DNA from: Pseudobutyrivibrio sp.
GTDB taxonomy: Bacteria; Bacillota; Clostridia; Lachnospirales; Lachnospiraceae
Assembly (NCBI RefSeq): GCF_015057185.1
Contig: NZ_SVEV01000012.1
Location: forward strand, 1 to 64,000
Length of the DNA stretch: 64,000 nucleotides
Direction: 5' to 3'
Shown: piece after piece, positions 50,746-59,505 of the stretch
Layout: the number at the start of each line of letters is the position of its first letter
Position numbering within the stretch: position 1 is the first letter of the stretch
Translations under genes and position numbers: made by a program
Notes under the pieces: generated by a model
Seen by the model: the letters and a program-made list of their open reading frames with translations, nothing else
The model's database searches: none
Told to the model about the DNA's origin: nothing

Positions 50746-52068
50746 CTAATAATCCTCGCCCTGAGAATTATCTTGTATCTGGTCCTCTGTTTGTTCTTGT
50801 TCTTCTGCTTGTGTTTCGTCCTCTAGCGGTGTCTCGTCTTCTGATTCTGTTTCGTCCTCTGATTGCGCTTGACCTTCCGATTCTGTTTCATCCTCTGATT
50901 GAGCTTGACCTTCCGATTCTGTTTCATCCTCTGGTTGCGCTTGTTCTTCTGTTTGATTTACATCTTCTTGCCCTTGCTCCTCAAACATATCTTCATATAC
51001 CGTAAATCCAGACGGTGGCTGTCCGTTAAGAAGAGACTTTAATTTGTCATCCAGTTCATCTTCTGGATGATAATTCTCAAGTCCTTTTTCTACTACTTCC
51101 CATCGTTTATGAGCCTGTTCATAGGAATGATACTCTCTATCCTTTTCTGCGAAATATGCTAGAATCGCCATAACAATAATTAGCACAAATTTAATTATCC
51201 TAACAGTCTTTTCCCCCTCGGACATTCCGTAAAATAAGCCATTCCACTTATCTGATATTTTTGTTTTTAATTTGCTAATAGAACTTGGAGGGTCAGCGGC
51301 AGCCTGCTCTTGCTCAATTCTATTTTTCTCCAGTCTTTCTCGTTTTATATTTTCTAATGCTTGTCGTTTCTCTTCTTCTCTTCTCTTAGCTTGTCTTTCT
51401 TGCTGTTCACGCCACCTTTGTTGTGAAGCTTGTCTCCCTTGTTCTTCACGCCACCTTTGTTGTGAAGCTTCCCTTTTTGCTCTCCATTGTTTTAGTTCTT
51501 CTTGAAGTTGTCTTTCACGCTCTTCATGAAGTAGTTTTTCATGTTCTTCTCGTAGTTTTCCTTCAAGATCTTCTTGACTTAGCTGATGTCCTAGCATACT
51601 AAATAGCTGATGCTGCAAATCTACTTCGGGCGGAATTTCAGCTACTCTCTCCACCTTGCTTGCGACTATTCCTTCACCATTGTTTCTAGCTTTTACCGCA
51701 GCCTGTATTTCAGCTATTTTCTTTTCACGAATCAGATTTAAAACAGTAGCAAGCTTTTGTACTGCTTCTATTTGTGCTGCATCATTCTGTGTTACATCAT
51801 TCTGTGCGGCGGTCTTTTTTATGACATTCACTTTTGTGGTATCAACATCTATTTTTACAGAGTCTATCTGAGTTTTTACAATGGTATCTTGCCTAGGCTC
51901 TACAACTGGGATTTTTGGGACTTCCACCTGACTTGCAATACTTTGATTAGCCTCGTTCCCCCAGTTAATTCCAGAAAAACTCATGGATGAAATATCTACA
52001 AGTGCCCCACAGCTAGGACACATCAAATGCCCATCTTCTATTTCTTTCCCGCAGTTTTTACATATCAT
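50746..52068 (-). CDS. zinc-ribbon, coiled-coil, single-TM protein with acidic repeat tail
   Basis: MICKNCGKEIEDGHLMCPSCGA zinc ribbon; long E/Q/R-rich coil; TM IIKFVLIIVMAILAYF; GQAQSEDETESE repeats. Confidence 0.8.
   Translation of the reverse strand: MICKNCGKEIEDGHLMCPSCGALVDISSMSFSGINWGNEANQSIASQVEVPKIPVVEPRQDTIVKTQIDSVKIDVDTTKVNVIKKTAAQNDVTQNDAAQIEAVQKLATVLNLIREKKIAEIQAAVKARNNGEGIVASKVERVAEIPPEVDLQHQLFSMLGHQLSQEDLEGKLREEHEKLLHEERERQLQEELKQWRAKREASQQRWREEQGRQASQQRWREQQERQAKRREEEKRQALENIKRERLEKNRIEQEQAAADPPSSISKLKTKISDKWNGLFYGMSEGEKTVRIIKFVLIIVMAILAYFAEKDREYHSYEQAHKRWEVVEKGLENYHPEDELDDKLKSLLNGQPPSGFTVYEDMFEEQGQEDVNQTEEQAQPEDETESEGQAQSEDETESEGQAQSEDETESEDETPLEDETQAEEQEQTEDQIQDNSQGEDY
50843..50950 (-). 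repeat. 36-bp tandem repeat (3 copies) inside the zinc-ribbon gene
   Basis: Copies of GATTCTGTTTC(A/G)TCCTCTG... begin at 50843, 50879 and 50915; encode 12-aa units. Confidence 0.85.
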
Positions 52069-52180
52069 CTCTATTAATCATTCTCCACTATAATCCATAT
52101 TTATTTGTCGAAGCTCTATCCCATATTATATCAGTCCAAAGAACCACTTTCGAGCCCAATATAACCTTCTAAGGTCTCCG

Positions 52181-52756
52181 CGTGTCTTGCTGACCTCCGG
52201 TTGACACGAAATTTCTACTTTACTTCTTTTTTACGTGTCTCTTTGGTCATCCGTTGACACGAAACTTCTAATCACCTTCATTTTTTCGTGTCTCTCCGGT
52301 CATCCGTTGACACGAAATTTCTACTTTACTTTATTTTTACGTGCCTCTTTGATCATCCGTTGACACGTAATTTCTAATTTCCTTCATTTTTTCGTGTCCC
52401 GCTGGTCATCCGTTGACACGAATTTTCTAATCACCTTCATTTTTTCGTGTCTCTCCGGTCATCCGTTGACACGAAATTTCTACTTTACTTTATTTTTACG
52501 TGCCTCTTTGATCATCCGTTGACACGTAATTTCTAATTCCCTTCATTTTTTCGTGTCCCGCTGGTCATCCGTTGACACGAAATTTCCACCTTACTTCTTT
52601 TTTCGTGTCCCGCCGGACTTAGGCTGACACGAAATTCATAATCCCCTTCATTTTTTCGTGTCCCGCCGGACTTAGGCTGACACGAATTTTCTAATCCCCT
52701 TCATTTTTTCGTGTCTCGCTGGTCATCCGTTGACACGAAATATCTATTCACTTCAG
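52181..52756. repeat. array of eleven ~53-bp tandem units, each with a CGTGTC...GACACG inverted repeat
   Basis: Units start at 52181, 52234, 52287, 52340, 52393, 52446, 52499, 52552, 52604, 52657, 52710 (spacing 53, once 52); no ORF. Confidence 0.95.
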
Positions 52757-52958
52757 ATTTTATAGACTTTACAATCGAATTTTTTTTCAGTACTACGTGG
52801 ATAATCCACTATCCAACTGCTATACACGTAAATAATTTATAATTCAAGCTCTGTGTGTATTATCTCTGTTATTTTATTATACATTATTTATATTTTGAGT
52901 GTGATTATCTATAATATATCCCTCTTTAGATCACAAAAATGAAAAATAATCCAAATCA

Positions 52959-52997
52959 CTACGTGGATACATCTTCATCATATTATTATCCACGTAG
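52959..52997. repeat. inverted repeat CTACGTGGATA ... TATCCACGTAG
   Basis: 11-bp perfect arms; third copy of CTACGTGGATA at 52793-52803. Confidence 0.8.
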
Positions 52998-53098
52998 GAT
53001 TGTTTTTCGGCTTTCTAGTTATGCCACACAAGCCTGAGAGAATCCCTATTTTGATTAAATCTAGTAGTCATCATAGTATTTTATATGATTCCCCCAAA

Positions 53099-53133
53099 AA
53101 CGAGAGGCACTTCTAAGTGCCACTCGCTCGTAT
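53099..53133 (-). terminator. hairpin with T-run on - strand
   Basis: ACGAG.GGCACTT/AAGTGCC..CTCGT stem; - strand continues TTTTTGGGGG. Confidence 0.55.
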
Positions 53134-53239
53134 TATATTCTTAGAATCATTTGTGACATCTAATATTTCCAACGCATAAAATACAAATATCAAATTTAGT
53201 GGTATAATAATTTTAGATTATTCATCAGGAGGTAAGACT

Positions 53240-53695
53240 ATGGCAAAACAAGAAATAGAAATTGCTGGTGCTAAGAGGCAGCTTAATATTACCCCTTTTG
53301 AGCATCACACAAAATATCATGAAACAGATCAACAGGGTATAATTCATCCTAATAATTATTTGAACTGGCTCGAGGATGCCCGTATGGATTTAATGGATCA
53401 GATGGGGCTTGGATTCAAGCAGATGCTTGATATGGAAATCAGTTCTCCTGTCATCTCACAATCCATCGAATACCGTAGCAGTATTAAATTCGACGAGACT
53501 GTTATTATCGACACAAAACTGTTGTCATACGATGGTCATAATATGGAAATAGCATATCGTATATACGATAAAGTCACTGGTGAAGACCGAGCTATAGCAC
53601 GAACTACCCATTGCTTTGTTAATAAATCAGGCACACCTATCTCTATGAAACGTGCCTATCCAGAACTAGACACTAAATTCTTTGAGTTTAAATAA
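53240..53695 (+). CDS. acyl-CoA thioesterase, hotdog fold (YbgC/FadM-like)
   Basis: YHETDQQGIIHPNNYLNWLEDARMDLMDQMG active-site region. Confidence 0.9.
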   Translation: MAKQEIEIAGAKRQLNITPFEHHTKYHETDQQGIIHPNNYLNWLEDARMDLMDQMGLGFKQMLDMEISSPVISQSIEYRSSIKFDETVIIDTKLLSYDGHNMEIAYRIYDKVTGEDRAIARTTHCFVNKSGTPISMKRAYPELDTKFFEFK

Positions 53696-53712
53696 CCAAT
53701 ACATATTAAAAT

Positions 53713-53738
53713 GAGCCCTTGGATTTCTCCAAGGGCTC
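53713..53738. terminator. bidirectional terminator
   Basis: GAGCCCTTGGA/TCCAAGGGCTC between convergent genes. Confidence 0.8.
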
Positions 53739-53757
53739 TTAATCAATTCTTTAGTTA

Positions 53758-54000
53758 TTATTGTCCTTTTGCACCAATCTCAAGAAGTAGATTTATAAAC
53801 TCTACATCTGATTCCTGTACACGAAGGTTTGTCTCGATTTTCTCTCCATTTGGATCTGTGATAGCGATTTCTATAACAGAACCAGGAGTCATTGCCTTAT
53901 CCTTTGTTGCTGCAAAAAACGGAAGCAGCTTTGGATGATTTGCATTAAATTTTGTAGCTGCTGACTTTACTCTAAATAAATCTGCTGGATTAAATCCCAT
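53758..54000 (-). CDS. small conserved-looking hypothetical protein
   Basis: 80-aa ORF with RBS-like AGGAGA upstream, in a clear gap between genes. Confidence 0.65.
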   Translation of the reverse strand: MGFNPADLFRVKSAATKFNANHPKLLPFFAATKDKAMTPGSVIEIAITDPNGEKIETNLRVQESDVEFINLLLEIGAKGQ

Positions 54001-54027
54001 GATATTATCTCCTTATCAATCTGTTGT

Positions 54028-56367
54028 TTATATCATATACTTACGCAATAGTTTTCGCAACTCCTCTTCCTTGATAGGCTTTGCTATGTAATCTACAAAT
54101 CCAAGCTTTTCGTACTCCTCTTTTGCACCTACTACAGCATTAGCTGTTTGCATAATAAGTGGAGTGTCCTTATTAGGATTGTTCTCTAAGCTATCGATGA
54201 TTGTTTTCAATTCTACACCATCCATACCAGGCATTAGGTGGTCAATGAAAATCAAATCGTATTTGTTTCGCTTAATCTTTTCTATTGCTTCGCTACCACT
54301 GATAGCTGTATCCACAACCACGTCTGTGTTGCTAAGAAGCATGGTAAATACTCTAAGGTTGATGGCCACATCATCCACAACAAGTATCTTACCAATAATG
54401 TCAAATACTTCCTGTCTATCTGCCACACGTCTGTCACCATTTGGTCCCATAGAGAATATGCCACATGGCTCAACCGTTCTAATTTCCTGTGGAATAACAA
54501 CAGTAAAGGTAGTGCCCTTTCCAAGCTCTGATTCTACTGAAATGGTACCATCCATCAGTTCAATTAGCTGCTTTGTAATAGTGAGCCCCAAGCCTGTTCC
54601 TTCGATTTTGCTGTTATGGAATTCGCCAACACGCTTGAAGGAGTCAAACAAATATGGAATATTTTCTTCTGCAATACCAATTCCTGTATCAGAAACCGCT
54701 ATACATAGCATCAGCTTTCCACCCATAATATTGCCGTTTATGGAAAGTGTAATTCGACCCTCTGGAGTGTACTTTACTGCATTTGTAAGCAAATTGGTTG
54801 TCACCTGAATTATACGCTCTTTGTCACCACGAAGCCTTGCTGGGAGAACGTCGCTCATGTCTACCTCGAATGAAAGCCTGTTAGCCTTGGCTCTTGGTCG
54901 AACAAGAGAATAGCACTCTCTTACCATGTCAATCAAATCGTAGTCATCCACAACGATTTCTATCTTGCCAGCGTTTACCTTGGCCAGATCTAAGACCTCG
55001 TTAACTATTCCTAGTAGATAGTTTCCAGCGCTGTTAACATCTCGAGCATAATCAAGAATTTTTACTTCTCGGCTTTCTCGAAGAATCATTTTGTTCATGC
55101 CCAAAATTGCATTGATAGGAGTTCGCATTTCATGGGACATTCTAGTTAAAAATGCTGTGCTGGCATCTTGGGCTTGAACTGCTGCAAATATATCTCTTTC
55201 CATCTGTCTAATTTCCCTAAGGGCCCTAAAATAAGACATGGAAATCATAAATATCAAACCTATTATCAAGATAATTCCGTTCATGGACATAGGCTTGTAT
55301 ACCTTATAAACATACATTTGCAATACACCTGCCGCCATAGCACCAAGTATGCCTACAAATTCCATGAAATATTTTCTAACTCGTCCTTGAATGAAATCTG
55401 GAATAACAGTAATGAAATAAAAAGCCATTATCAATCCAAGTGCAATAAAAGCAAATGGTAAAATGCCGCTTAAGTCAGTTTCGTTTGCGAATTGTAATAT
55501 CAAACCAGCAACAGCTACGAAAATAGATAGCACCGCTAATATCAAATAAGGGATTCGATATCTTCCCTCTTGAAGCCGATCAAAATACAAAGCAACAGCA
55601 AAAGCCAGCATGATTAGGCTCAAATATGTCATATATGAAATCAAAGAAATATTCGGCACAAAAAACTGTCTACAAGCGGATTCAGCTAAGGACCATATGC
55701 CTGCACAAATAACCGACCAGCCGGCAAAGAAAAGAGGTATTAGCTTTTTGTAGGCAATTCTCACCGAAATACCAATAATAAATGCTATAAGACCTAGTAC
55801 AATCAAAAACAGTGTAAGCAGCAGCGTATACCGCTCTTTGTCATATATTGTTCTAATGATTCCCGTCTGTGTACCTATAGCAATTTCATCTAGAACACCA
55901 GAGTAATTATTTGATCCAGAAAATCTTATTGAGATAGTTTTCCCATTATCCTCTTGGTACAAAGGTATAAACAAGGCAATACCTGGGCTGTTGCTACCAA
56001 AGAGTCTAGTTTCTGCTGTGGAATAACCATATCTCCAGCTTCCATCCACAAAAACTTCAACATCCTGCTTGGCAGAATTGAAGGTCATGTATAAATCATT
56101 GCCCTCAGGCATTTGAATTGTATTTTCTATTACAAAATCAGCACCCGTCTCAGGTGTGTAGCTTCCTGGAATTTCTATTTGTTCCCGGGTTCCATCCTGG
56201 TATACTCTAGTCCACCCTTCGCAGTAGGTACTGTAATCTAGCGGTACATAGTTACGTTCATCTGGTAAAAGCTGTTCTCCAATCAATAGGAGCACTATTA
56301 CAAAAATAAATAGCATTACCCCTATGGACACAACCATTTCATAAACAAAGCTACTAGTTTTTTTCAT
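54028..56367 (-). CDS. 7TM-sensor hybrid histidine kinase with C-terminal receiver
   Basis: H-box FLTRMSHEMRTPINAILGM; HATPase GTGLGLTITKQLIELMDG; REC ILVVDDVAINL...LIFIDHLMPGMDG. Confidence 0.93.
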   Translation of the reverse strand: MKKTSSFVYEMVVSIGVMLFIFVIVLLLIGEQLLPDERNYVPLDYSTYCEGWTRVYQDGTREQIEIPGSYTPETGADFVIENTIQMPEGNDLYMTFNSAKQDVEVFVDGSWRYGYSTAETRLFGSNSPGIALFIPLYQEDNGKTISIRFSGSNNYSGVLDEIAIGTQTGIIRTIYDKERYTLLLTLFLIVLGLIAFIIGISVRIAYKKLIPLFFAGWSVICAGIWSLAESACRQFFVPNISLISYMTYLSLIMLAFAVALYFDRLQEGRYRIPYLILAVLSIFVAVAGLILQFANETDLSGILPFAFIALGLIMAFYFITVIPDFIQGRVRKYFMEFVGILGAMAAGVLQMYVYKVYKPMSMNGIILIIGLIFMISMSYFRALREIRQMERDIFAAVQAQDASTAFLTRMSHEMRTPINAILGMNKMILRESREVKILDYARDVNSAGNYLLGIVNEVLDLAKVNAGKIEIVVDDYDLIDMVRECYSLVRPRAKANRLSFEVDMSDVLPARLRGDKERIIQVTTNLLTNAVKYTPEGRITLSINGNIMGGKLMLCIAVSDTGIGIAEENIPYLFDSFKRVGEFHNSKIEGTGLGLTITKQLIELMDGTISVESELGKGTTFTVVIPQEIRTVEPCGIFSMGPNGDRRVADRQEVFDIIGKILVVDDVAINLRVFTMLLSNTDVVVDTAISGSEAIEKIKRNKYDLIFIDHLMPGMDGVELKTIIDSLENNPNKDTPLIMQTANAVVGAKEEYEKLGFVDYIAKPIKEEELRKLLRKYMI

Positions 56368-56534
56368 ATCTCACTCCCCAAATCGTTAGTTTCTATCCAG
56401 TAATACTCCCCTGTGTTTAGCACAATACTAATATTATTATAAATTTATGCTGGTGCTAAAACAACAAATTACGAAAATAGTCACAATTTTTTCCTATAAT
56501 AAGCCTAGTTAGTGGATTTTATGGAGGACACATT

Positions 56535-57482
56535 ATGGCAAGTTCTGAACAAATCGCAAAGGAATATTATGATAAGGGAAATAGTTTGCTTCAGGCCAAT
56601 GATATTGAAGCAGCTATAGACAACTATAATATGGCCAAATCAATTTATGAAGAATTGCAGGAACATCACCAATACATAATGACACTACGCGGTCTTGCAA
56701 TTTCCTATGGCATTATGGCCTTTGACTCAAAAATGCTATATAAGTGCCTTGATGCATTGAACTACATAGATAAATATAAAATCAAAGGGGCAAAGCATTA
56801 TTTTTACACCATAATCTGTAATCGTTACATGGTATTAGGTGATTATGATAGCGCTGTCAATTATGGCAAAATGGCATTACAGGATTTGGAAGACCATGGC
56901 ACTGAATTTGATAACCAACCAAAGCCTTATCTAGTTGCTTGCCTTAATTTAGCCTATGCCTATCTACATATAAATAGGTACAACGAGGCTGAGCTCTATT
57001 TGAAACGAGCCATGGAAATTGCCCAGAAAAACGATTTGCACAATCATGATTTGAGCATCTCTGTACTTAATGCAAGTCTCCATCATAAAATCGGTGATAA
57101 CCAATATGTATATGACAATATTGACCAGCTAGTATCAACGATTCAAAGCTATGGAATTAATATCAATGATTATCTAGCAGATTTAAAATTGTTGGTTGAG
57201 ACCTTCTGTAGCATGAAGGAATTCTCCCGAGCTGAGGCTGTGGCTGCCAACTTGAAATCCTACGGAACTATTGCAGGAAACTACTATCTGATACTAGAAG
57301 CTACGAAGCTTTACATGATGGTATACAAGGCCAGCGGCGAGGAAGAAAAATACCATCAGGTCTGCGTTGATTATGCAGAAAACTCTATTTCACTGCGCAA
57401 TACAGAAGCAAATAAACATCTATTAGAGATGGACACTGCAATCGCTTTGTCTATTGCAGATACTCCAATCGAATTACTATAA
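56535..57482 (+). CDS. TPR-repeat protein
   Basis: Repeated TPR-like helices (YDKGNSLLQANDIEAAIDNYNMAKSIYE; LNLAYAYLHINRYNEAELYLKRAMEIA). Confidence 0.8.
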   Translation: MASSEQIAKEYYDKGNSLLQANDIEAAIDNYNMAKSIYEELQEHHQYIMTLRGLAISYGIMAFDSKMLYKCLDALNYIDKYKIKGAKHYFYTIICNRYMVLGDYDSAVNYGKMALQDLEDHGTEFDNQPKPYLVACLNLAYAYLHINRYNEAELYLKRAMEIAQKNDLHNHDLSISVLNASLHHKIGDNQYVYDNIDQLVSTIQSYGININDYLADLKLLVETFCSMKEFSRAEAVAANLKSYGTIAGNYYLILEATKLYMMVYKASGEEEKYHQVCVDYAENSISLRNTEANKHLLEMDTAIALSIADTPIELL

Positions 57483-57491
57483 TTGTTTATT

Positions 57492-58676
57492 ATGAAGAAA
57501 AAAAGACAAATCCTAATAATAATCATATTTGCATTAGTTCTTTTTACTAAAGCAGAACTGGACTCAAATCCTTCCATCAGAGTTTTGGCTTCTATCATCG
57601 ACTTCTCTGAGTCTACGCTTACTAGCCCAGACTATCTGGCTTATGGAATTGACTTGAAGGACTTATTCAGAAATTATACCAACTCTGATATTAGTTATTC
57701 AGGTACTGCATACATTAAAAGGGTTAAGGGTTTTCCTTATTCTGTTAGCGGAAGCATCCAGGGTGAGCGTTCCGTTTCGCAGGAAAAATTTTCATGCCAA
57801 TCTGACCTTACTGTGTTAGTTTTAAATGTTGGAGAATTGGATGTTTATGCTGATGACGATACCATCTACTTGGTTGCACCAATGTTAGGTGATATTTCCT
57901 ATGGTTTTGACACAGGTGAGAATTTGTTCCAGCAAGCACCAAACCTTAATAACGACATTACCCAGGAATGGTTCCACAACAATAAAAAGAACATCTGGAA
58001 CTTCGTACAAAAAATCGACATTAAAAAAACTGATCAAATATATGTTGATGAAGATGGAACAGAGAGCAATGAATACAGCATTGTTGTTCCTGAAGGCGAA
58101 GGTGATTTCATATGGGATTTGCTAGGTGCAGAACCACCTGATCATGACATAAAGCTCTCTCTTTTCCTTGATAAATACAATCACACTAGAAAGGTTGTAT
58201 TTGATTTATCATACAAAACAGAGGGTGCCTATATTGCTTTCTACGGAAACAACTGTAGCACTATGGAGATTTACTCTCCTCTTCCTGACGATGAATCTGT
58301 TACTGTCACTATAAAAAGAAACGGCGAGAATAATTATACTAACGCTTACACGAATAATATTACTTATACCATGGCAGATGGTCAGACCTACTCCATGGAT
58401 TGTAATGGTTATTTAAATACAAATGACGAATATATCAAACTCGAGGTTTCAGATATTACAATCTGTCACGACAAAGAGGTTTTAGCTGAAGGTCTTATTA
58501 AATGTAGAATCAATTCAGAAGATACTATGGATGACGTTTTTGAGAGTGCAGGCGTTGACCTTTCTGGTGTAGAAGTCATTGATTGGGCTACAATAAAAAA
58601 TGACACCGCCTCTTTCGTAGACGATGTCATATTACAAGCTCGTAAAAATGTAGATATACTTGATATTTTGAATTAG
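57492..58676 (+). CDS. predicted exported/membrane-anchored protein of unknown function
   Basis: N-terminal MKKKRQILIIIIFALVLFT hydrophobic segment; long beta-rich acidic body; no family recognised. Confidence 0.7.
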   Translation: MKKKRQILIIIIFALVLFTKAELDSNPSIRVLASIIDFSESTLTSPDYLAYGIDLKDLFRNYTNSDISYSGTAYIKRVKGFPYSVSGSIQGERSVSQEKFSCQSDLTVLVLNVGELDVYADDDTIYLVAPMLGDISYGFDTGENLFQQAPNLNNDITQEWFHNNKKNIWNFVQKIDIKKTDQIYVDEDGTESNEYSIVVPEGEGDFIWDLLGAEPPDHDIKLSLFLDKYNHTRKVVFDLSYKTEGAYIAFYGNNCSTMEIYSPLPDDESVTVTIKRNGENNYTNAYTNNITYTMADGQTYSMDCNGYLNTNDEYIKLEVSDITICHDKEVLAEGLIKCRINSEDTMDDVFESAGVDLSGVEVIDWATIKNDTASFVDDVILQARKNVDILDILN

Positions 58677-59116
58677 TCTTCGGATTCAAATTTACCTAAT
58701 ATCTTGTAGAGAATAGCATAAAGTTGTTTTGATTCTTCGGCAGTAAGACAAACACATTTGCCCATCTTAGCAGGTATCGCTGATGCCTGCTTTTTTAATG
58801 CTTCTCCTTCTGATGTCAATGTAATAATGAGATTTCTCTCATCATCCTTAGATCTGATTCGCTTAACAAATCCCTTTTGCTCAAGTTTTTTAAGAACAGG
58901 TGTTAATGTACCTGAATCAAGGAATAGCTTTTCTCCAAGGGCCTTTACTGTAATTTCCTTTTCTTCCCAAACAACCATCATAGTAATGTACTGGGTGTAT
59001 GTAAGATCAAGTGGATCCAAGTATGGCTTATATCTCTTTACTATTTCTTTTGAACACGCGTAAAGCGGAAAACAAAGCTGATTTGAAATTTTTAAGCAAT
59101 CAAATTTATCGCCCAT
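58673..59116 (-). CDS. MarR-family regulator (OhrR-like)
   Basis: LDLTYTQYITMMVVWEEKEITVKALGEKLFLDSGTLTPVLKKLEQKGFVKR; Cys near N-terminus. Confidence 0.92.
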   Translation of the reverse strand: MGDKFDCLKISNQLCFPLYACSKEIVKRYKPYLDPLDLTYTQYITMMVVWEEKEITVKALGEKLFLDSGTLTPVLKKLEQKGFVKRIRSKDDERNLIITLTSEGEALKKQASAIPAKMGKCVCLTAEESKQLYAILYKILGKFESED

Positions 59117-59139
59117 TATATACTCACCTCTTAATTTAA

Positions 59140-59451
59140 TTATAAGTTTTTAGACACGAAATCGACGATAGCTTCCTTTGGTACGAATCCAACATTCATG
59201 TCTACTTTCTCTCCATCCTTCAAGACAACGAGAGCAGGAATGTTCATTATCCCATATTCTCTAGCAAGATCTGGATTCTCATCTGTATCAACACTGTAGA
59301 AATTAGCCTTACCTGCTAACTCCTCAGATACAGTCTCAAGTACAGGTGCAAGCATCTTGCATGGTCCACACCAAGTAGCGTTGAAATCTAAAACTGAAAC
59401 TCCTGATTTATCCATTGAATTGAATTCTTCTGTTGTAATTTTCTTTACCAT
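59140..59451 (-). CDS. trxA: thioredoxin
   Basis: FNATWCGPCKMLAPVLE active site. Confidence 0.96.
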   Translation of the reverse strand: MVKKITTEEFNSMDKSGVSVLDFNATWCGPCKMLAPVLETVSEELAGKANFYSVDTDENPDLAREYGIMNIPALVVLKDGEKVDMNVGFVPKEAIVDFVSKNL

Positions 59452-59505
59452 AATAATATATATCTCCTTTCAAATTTTATCAAATTAAATTGTAATATTA
59501 GTTTA

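Noticed and set aside
52181-52756. CRISPR array
   Set aside because: Units are whole-length 53-bp tandem repeats with no unique spacers, and no cas gene is in the window.
52181-52756. Series of intrinsic terminators
   Set aside because: Hairpins are not followed by T-runs on the strand needed: on + they are followed by AAATTTCTA, and on - by AAAAAATG.
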